Positions 42,208-45,466 of a stretch of 45,466 nucleotides of DNA are shown here, in pieces. The number at the start of each line of letters is the position of its first letter. Within the stretch, counting starts at the first letter, position 1. Both the position numbers and the translations under genes were made by a program. Under the pieces are notes generated by a model. The model worked only from the letters and a program-made list of their open reading frames with translations. It had not been told where the DNA came from and ran no database searches. This stretch comes from Neisseria sp. Its GTDB lineage: Bacteria > Pseudomonadota > Gammaproteobacteria > Burkholderiales > Neisseriaceae. The stretch spans positions 1 through 45,466 of the forward strand of contig NZ_JAUMUI010000017.1 of NCBI RefSeq assembly GCF_030530745.1. Reading direction: 5' to 3'.

Positions 42208-43098
42208 ATGATTCCCCAGCCCCGCTTTAACTGCCGTTTGGGCGAAACCGAACAAAACCGCCTGCTGGCGCGTTTGGAAAACCATTTCGACTGGCGCGCC
42301 GACGCTTGGCGTTATTTGTGGCTGAACGGCGTGCGTTTGGGCCGTCTGAACGAAAAATGGCTGGAGCGGGTGGAGCAGGACTGGCCGGGGCGGTTGGAAG
42401 AAAAGCCCGACGGTGTTTATCTTTTTACCGACAACTGGCTCTCGATGGGCGACAGCCTGCAACACATGGCGCAGGGTTGGCACCGGCTCGGCTATCTGGG
42501 CGGCTGGCGCAACGAAAAGTTTGATGCCGCCGATGATGCAGGCAATGTGTTGTTCGCACTCGAGCGCGCCGCTTTCCGCCCGCTGGGGTTGCGCAGCCAG
42601 GCCGTGCACATCAACGGTTTGACCGAACACAACGGCGAATGGGTGTTCTGGATAGGCCGCCGCAGCCCTTTCAAAGCGGTTGATCCCAACAAGCTTGATA
42701 ACTTGGTCGGCGGCGGCGTAGCCAGCGGCGAGGGCATATGGGAAGCCATGCTGCGTGAGGGCGGCGAGGAGGCCGGGCTTGCCCCCGGACTGCTGCAAAA
42801 TCTGAAACGGCAAAGCCTGAGGTTGAGCGTGCGCCCCGTATCGCGCGGGCTGCACAACGAGCTGCTGCATATTTTCGATGTGGTACTGCCGCCCGGCGTG
42901 ATTCCCGAAAACCAAGACGGCGAAGTGGCAGAGTTCAAACGCATGGGCGCAGCCGAACTTGCCGCCGCCATGTGCGACGGCCTGCTGATGAACGACGCCA
43001 TGATCGCCACGCTCGACGCTTTTGCCCGCTACGGCCTGCTCGACGAAACGCACGGTTTGGCGAAATGGCTGGCGGCCACGCAGAAGGTGCGGCCTTAA
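42208..43098 (+). CDS. DUF4743-type Nudix hydrolase
   Basis: This is a 296-residue protein. The N-terminal 110 residues (FDWRADAWRYLWLNGVRLG) form a DUF4743-like domain found in front of Nudix domains that resemble the C-terminal part of fungal thiamine pyrophosphokinase. The Nudix box is complete: G-x5-E-x7-R-E-x2-E-E-x-G in NLVGGGVASGEGIWEAM and LREGGEEAGL, with the metal-binding REGGEE. Substrate is unknown; oxidised thiamine diphosphate analogues have been suggested for related eukaryotic enzymes. The frame is open to 42088, but ATG 42208 has GGAAG 7-11 nt upstream. It is bracketed by two copies of a 166-bp MITE in the same orientation. Confidence 0.85.
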   Translation: MIPQPRFNCRLGETEQNRLLARLENHFDWRADAWRYLWLNGVRLGRLNEKWLERVEQDWPGRLEEKPDGVYLFTDNWLSMGDSLQHMAQGWHRLGYLGGWRNEKFDAADDAGNVLFALERAAFRPLGLRSQAVHINGLTEHNGEWVFWIGRRSPFKAVDPNKLDNLVGGGVASGEGIWEAMLREGGEEAGLAPGLLQNLKRQSLRLSVRPVSRGLHNELLHIFDVVLPPGVIPENQDGEVAEFKRMGAAELAAAMCDGLLMNDAMIATLDAFARYGLLDETHGLAKWLAATQKVRP

Positions 43099-43132
43099 CG
43101 GTTTTCAGACGGCCTGCCACGTTTAAAAGCTG

Positions 43133-43298
43133 TAGGGGCTGTCGACATTTAACCGACGAAGCGGTTTTTTGAGGCAAAAACCGCGTATGCCAGGCAAAAA
43201 GCGCAGCAAGGTTGGACACCTTGCGAGCATTTTTAACGCCGCAGACGGGGGATTTTGGCCAAAAATACCGCCGTTGCGTTGAATGTCGACAGACCCTA
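43133..43298. mobile_element. 166-bp MITE, copy 2
   Basis: Same length and orientation as the copy at 41938-42103, with about six base differences. TA flanks both ends (GTAG on the left, CTAG on the right). It has inserted between TTTTCAGACGGCCT (43102-43115) and AGGCCGTCTGAA (43300-43311), which would otherwise form the Nudix gene terminator. Confidence 0.8.
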
Positions 43299-43362
43299 GA
43301 GGCCGTCTGAAATATTTATTCTCCAGCCTAGGCGGATTTTGCAAAGATTCCTATATGCCGAA

Positions 43363-43406
43363 AAACACCGAACCGCCGTATTAACGGCGGTTCGGTGTTT
43401 CGGTTT
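43363..43406. terminator. strong hairpin with T-run
   Basis: AAACACCGAACCGCCG (43363-43378) and CGGCGGTTCGGTGTTT (43385-43400) make a perfect 16-bp stem with loop TATTAA, followed by CGGTTTT. It could terminate in either direction. Just upstream, GATTTTGCAAAGATTCC (43334-43350) resembles a broken end of the TTTGCAAA element family. Confidence 0.75.
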
Positions 43407-43748
43407 TGAGTATTTGATGTAAAGGGAACGGAATCTTTCGTATACGCACTCTCCGGTATCGTTGAATGATTTAAGGGAATTCAGCTGTTTGGTGTTTAAC
43501 GGCCCGGCATTGGGATGACTACCGAGTGTCTTTATCTTAATTCAAATAAAAACTATTATCAATAGCAAAATTAAAATATAGAGCGAATTATTTTTAATTT
43601 ATTGATTATAAATAAAATAAAATATGTTCTGCCGGTGATGGGAAAGGAAGGTTGAGGCGCATCCTTCCCATTTCACCCAAAGGCTCTCGCCCGTAAATTC
43701 CGCCCATAGCCAAAATCAAACCACATATCAACGGCAGGGCAAATCCCG
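43407..43748. other. AT-rich intergenic region before tldD
   Basis: I see no gene. The segment about 43540-43625 is very AT-rich (AATAAAAACTATTATCAATA and following). It may be a relic promoter or a regulator site; a Fur box was considered but not supported. Confidence 0.3.
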
Positions 43749-43809
43749 TATAATTCCGATTCCCAACATTTTTTCATATCAGGCCGTCTGAAAACGTTTC
43801 AGACGGCCT
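43749..43809 (+). promoter_or_regulatory. tldD promoter and DUS hairpin in its leader
   Basis: TATAAT is at 43749-43754; the -35 is poor. Between it and the tldD ATG (43826) lies the perfect inverted DUS pair AGGCCGTCTGAAA / TTTCAGACGGCCT (43781-43809). If this -10 is used, the terminator-like hairpin is transcribed in the leader. Confidence 0.5.
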
Positions 43810-43825
43810 CAACAAGCCGAATACC

Positions 43826-45268
43826 ATGCCGCAAACCTATCAAACCGTACAACGCGACTTACTCGAAGCCAACGGCCTCTCGCCCGGGCAGCTTGCCCGC
43901 AGCCTGAGCCTGATTGGCAGCCGCCATGTGGATTATGCCGATATTTATTGCCAGCGCACCGCTTTTGAAAGCTGGCATCTCGAGGAGGGGATGGTTAAAT
44001 CGGGCAGCTTCCAAATCGATCAAGGCGTGGGCGTGCGCGCTGTTTCGGGCGAAAAAACCGCCTTCGCCCATGCCGACAGCCTTAGTGAAGAATCGATTAA
44101 CCGTTCGGCGCAGGCCGTGCGGGTAATCGGTGCGGCAGGCGCGGCCGGCAGCGTGAAAGCCGCTGTGCCGGCCCGCAGCCTGCAAGTGCACACCACGCAA
44201 AACCCGATAGCCGGTTTGGATTCGGCCGCCAAAGTCGCCCTGCTCAATAAAGTTGAGGCGCTGGCCAAGGCCGCCGACCCGCGCATCGTGCAGGTGATGG
44301 CGGGGCTGACCTGCGAATACGATTTGGTTTACATCGCCCGTTTGGACGGCCGCCACGCCGCCGACATCCGCCCGATGGTGCGCCTGAACGTTACCGTTAT
44401 CGCCAAACAGGGCGATCGGCGCGAGCAGGGCAGCGCGGGCGGCGGCGGGCGTTACGGCTTGGATTATTTCGACGAAAGCCGTGTGGCGCAATATGTGAAC
44501 GCTGCCGTAAAACAGGCGCTGACCAACCTCGAATCCCGCCCCGCGCCCGCAGGCGCGATGACCGTGGTGCTCGGCAGCGGCTGGCCGGGCGTGCTGCTGC
44601 ACGAAGCGGTGGGGCACGGCCTGGAAGGCGATTTCAACCGCAAGCAAACCAGCGCGTTTTCCGGACGCATCGGTGAGCGGGTGGCCGCCAAAGGCGTTAC
44701 CGTGGTCGATCGGGGTGATATAGCCGACCGCCGCGGCTCGCTCAATATCGACGACGAAGGCAACGAAACCCGCCGCACCGTTTTAATCGAAGACGGCATC
44801 CTCACCGCTTATATGCAAGACGAAACCAACGCCCGCCTCATGGGCATGCCCGTAACCGGCAACGGCCGCCGCGAAAGCTATTCTGCCACCCCACTGCCGC
44901 GCATGACCAACACCTTTATGGAAAACGGCAGCCGCTACCCCGACGAAATCATTGCCTCGGTCGATAAAGGCATTTACGCCGTCAACTTCGGCGGCGGCCA
45001 GGTCGACATTACCAGCGGCAAATTCGTTTTCAGCGCATCCGAAGCGTGGTGGGTAGAAAACGGCAAACTGCAATACCCCGTTAAAGGCGCCACCATTATC
45101 GGCAACGGCCCCGAAGTGCTCAAACACGTTTCGATGATCGGCAACGATACCGCACTCGACAGCGGCATCGGCGTGTGCGGCAAAGAAGGGCAGAGCGTGC
45201 CGGTGGGCGTGGGGCAGCCTACCCTGCGCATCGATGAAGGGCTGGTTGTGGGCGGCAGCGAGGTATAG
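43826..45268 (+). CDS. tldD: metalloprotease TldD
   Basis: This 480-residue cytoplasmic zinc protease works with TldE/PmbA to degrade unfolded or modified peptides, including microcin and CcdA precursors in E. coli. The metal site is in LLHEAVGHGLEGD (His-Glu-x3-His). Other family blocks are GVGVRAVSGEKTAFA, DDEGNETRRTVLIEDG and GGGQVDITSGKFVF. Length equals E. coli TldD (481). The start ATG 43826 has no strong ribosome binding site. pmbA is not in the window. A DUS terminator follows. Confidence 0.95.
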   Translation: MPQTYQTVQRDLLEANGLSPGQLARSLSLIGSRHVDYADIYCQRTAFESWHLEEGMVKSGSFQIDQGVGVRAVSGEKTAFAHADSLSEESINRSAQAVRVIGAAGAAGSVKAAVPARSLQVHTTQNPIAGLDSAAKVALLNKVEALAKAADPRIVQVMAGLTCEYDLVYIARLDGRHAADIRPMVRLNVTVIAKQGDRREQGSAGGGGRYGLDYFDESRVAQYVNAAVKQALTNLESRPAPAGAMTVVLGSGWPGVLLHEAVGHGLEGDFNRKQTSAFSGRIGERVAAKGVTVVDRGDIADRRGSLNIDDEGNETRRTVLIEDGILTAYMQDETNARLMGMPVTGNGRRESYSATPLPRMTNTFMENGSRYPDEIIASVDKGIYAVNFGGGQVDITSGKFVFSASEAWWVENGKLQYPVKGATIIGNGPEVLKHVSMIGNDTALDSGIGVCGKEGQSVPVGVGQPTLRIDEGLVVGGSEV

Positions 45269-45325
45269 CCGGAACCCGGCGGGATAGCGTAACCGGCAAG
45301 CCTTTTTCTTTGCAAAAAATATTTC

Positions 45326-45358
45326 AGGCCGTCTGAAACAATGTGTTTCAGACGGCCT
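45326..45358 (+). terminator. inverted-DUS terminator after tldD
   Basis: AGGCCGTCTGAAACA and TGTTTCAGACGGCCT with a 3-nt loop, then TTCATTT. Confidence 0.85.
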
Positions 45359-45431
45359 TTCATTTGAGCCCGTCCGGCGCCGTTTTTATGATATTTAAAA
45401 TTATCCCTTTCAAATAAAGCATTTAACAATC

Positions 45432-45460
45432 TTGACGGAGCGTTTCCTTTACGGTAAAAA
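45432..45460 (+). promoter_or_regulatory. promoter candidate at the window end
   Basis: TTGACG (45432-45437), 17-bp spacer, TAAAAA (45455-45460). It would serve a plus-strand gene beyond the window. Confidence 0.4.
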
Positions 45461-45466
45461 AATTAA

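Noticed and set aside
43541-43560. Fur-box-like sequence in the AT-rich region before tldD
   Set aside because: It matches the consensus only partly, is not near a promoter of an iron gene, and AT-rich DNA gives such matches often.
1-45466. CRISPR array, rRNA genes, riboswitches, toxin-antitoxin pairs
   Set aside because: I looked for regularly spaced repeats, rRNA motifs, riboswitch-like leaders and small overlapping gene pairs and found none that can be supported.

Overview
The window looks like chromosome of a Neisseria-type bacterium (family Neisseriaceae). The DNA uptake sequence AGGCCGTCTGAA (the AG dialect) recurs throughout, mostly as inverted pairs that form terminator hairpins between genes. 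Gene content agrees: lactate permease with lutACB, a trimeric Neisseria-type porin, LtgA-like lytic transglycosylase, PilS/PilR and Correia-like short repeats. The species cannot be named from sequence alone; a commensal or animal-associated Neisseria is the best guess.

Layout. 1-2.6 kb: Bcr/CflA drug exporter and pheA. 2.6-9 kb: an L-lactate module, lutA-lutC-lutB-lldP on the minus strand, with a divergent FadR-type regulator and a recognisable operator. 9-17 kb: porin, lytic transglycosylase, trkH, L,D-transpeptidase and rlmD, with two short Correia-like elements around trkH. 16.9-21.1 kb: a five-gene operon with a membrane-anchored FimV/TPR-like protein, a receiver-like protein, a Ras-like small GTPase and two Roadblock/LC7-type proteins. 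This is the best candidate for a poorly described system. 21.1-22.5 kb: tRNA-Asn followed by a decayed phage-type integrase and a 141-bp MITE with clear target duplications. 22.5-26.9 kb: aroG, rarD, priA. 27-30.9 kb: glycerate module (permease, glycerate kinase, divergent CdaR-type regulator). 31-42 kb: rhlE, recC, pilR, pilS and parC, all on the minus strand. 42-45.5 kb: a DUF4743/Nudix gene flanked by two near-identical 166-bp MITEs, then tldD.

How the parts work together. The lut genes and permease form a lactate uptake and oxidation unit, probably repressed by the adjacent regulator at sites over the lutA start. Glycerate permease, kinase and regulator form a second small carbon-source unit. 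The GTPase/Roadblock operon and the intact pilSR pair both suggest control of polar or type IV pilus functions, but that link is inference. Several small mobile elements sit beside or inside inverted-DUS terminators, so these terminators appear to be landing sites.
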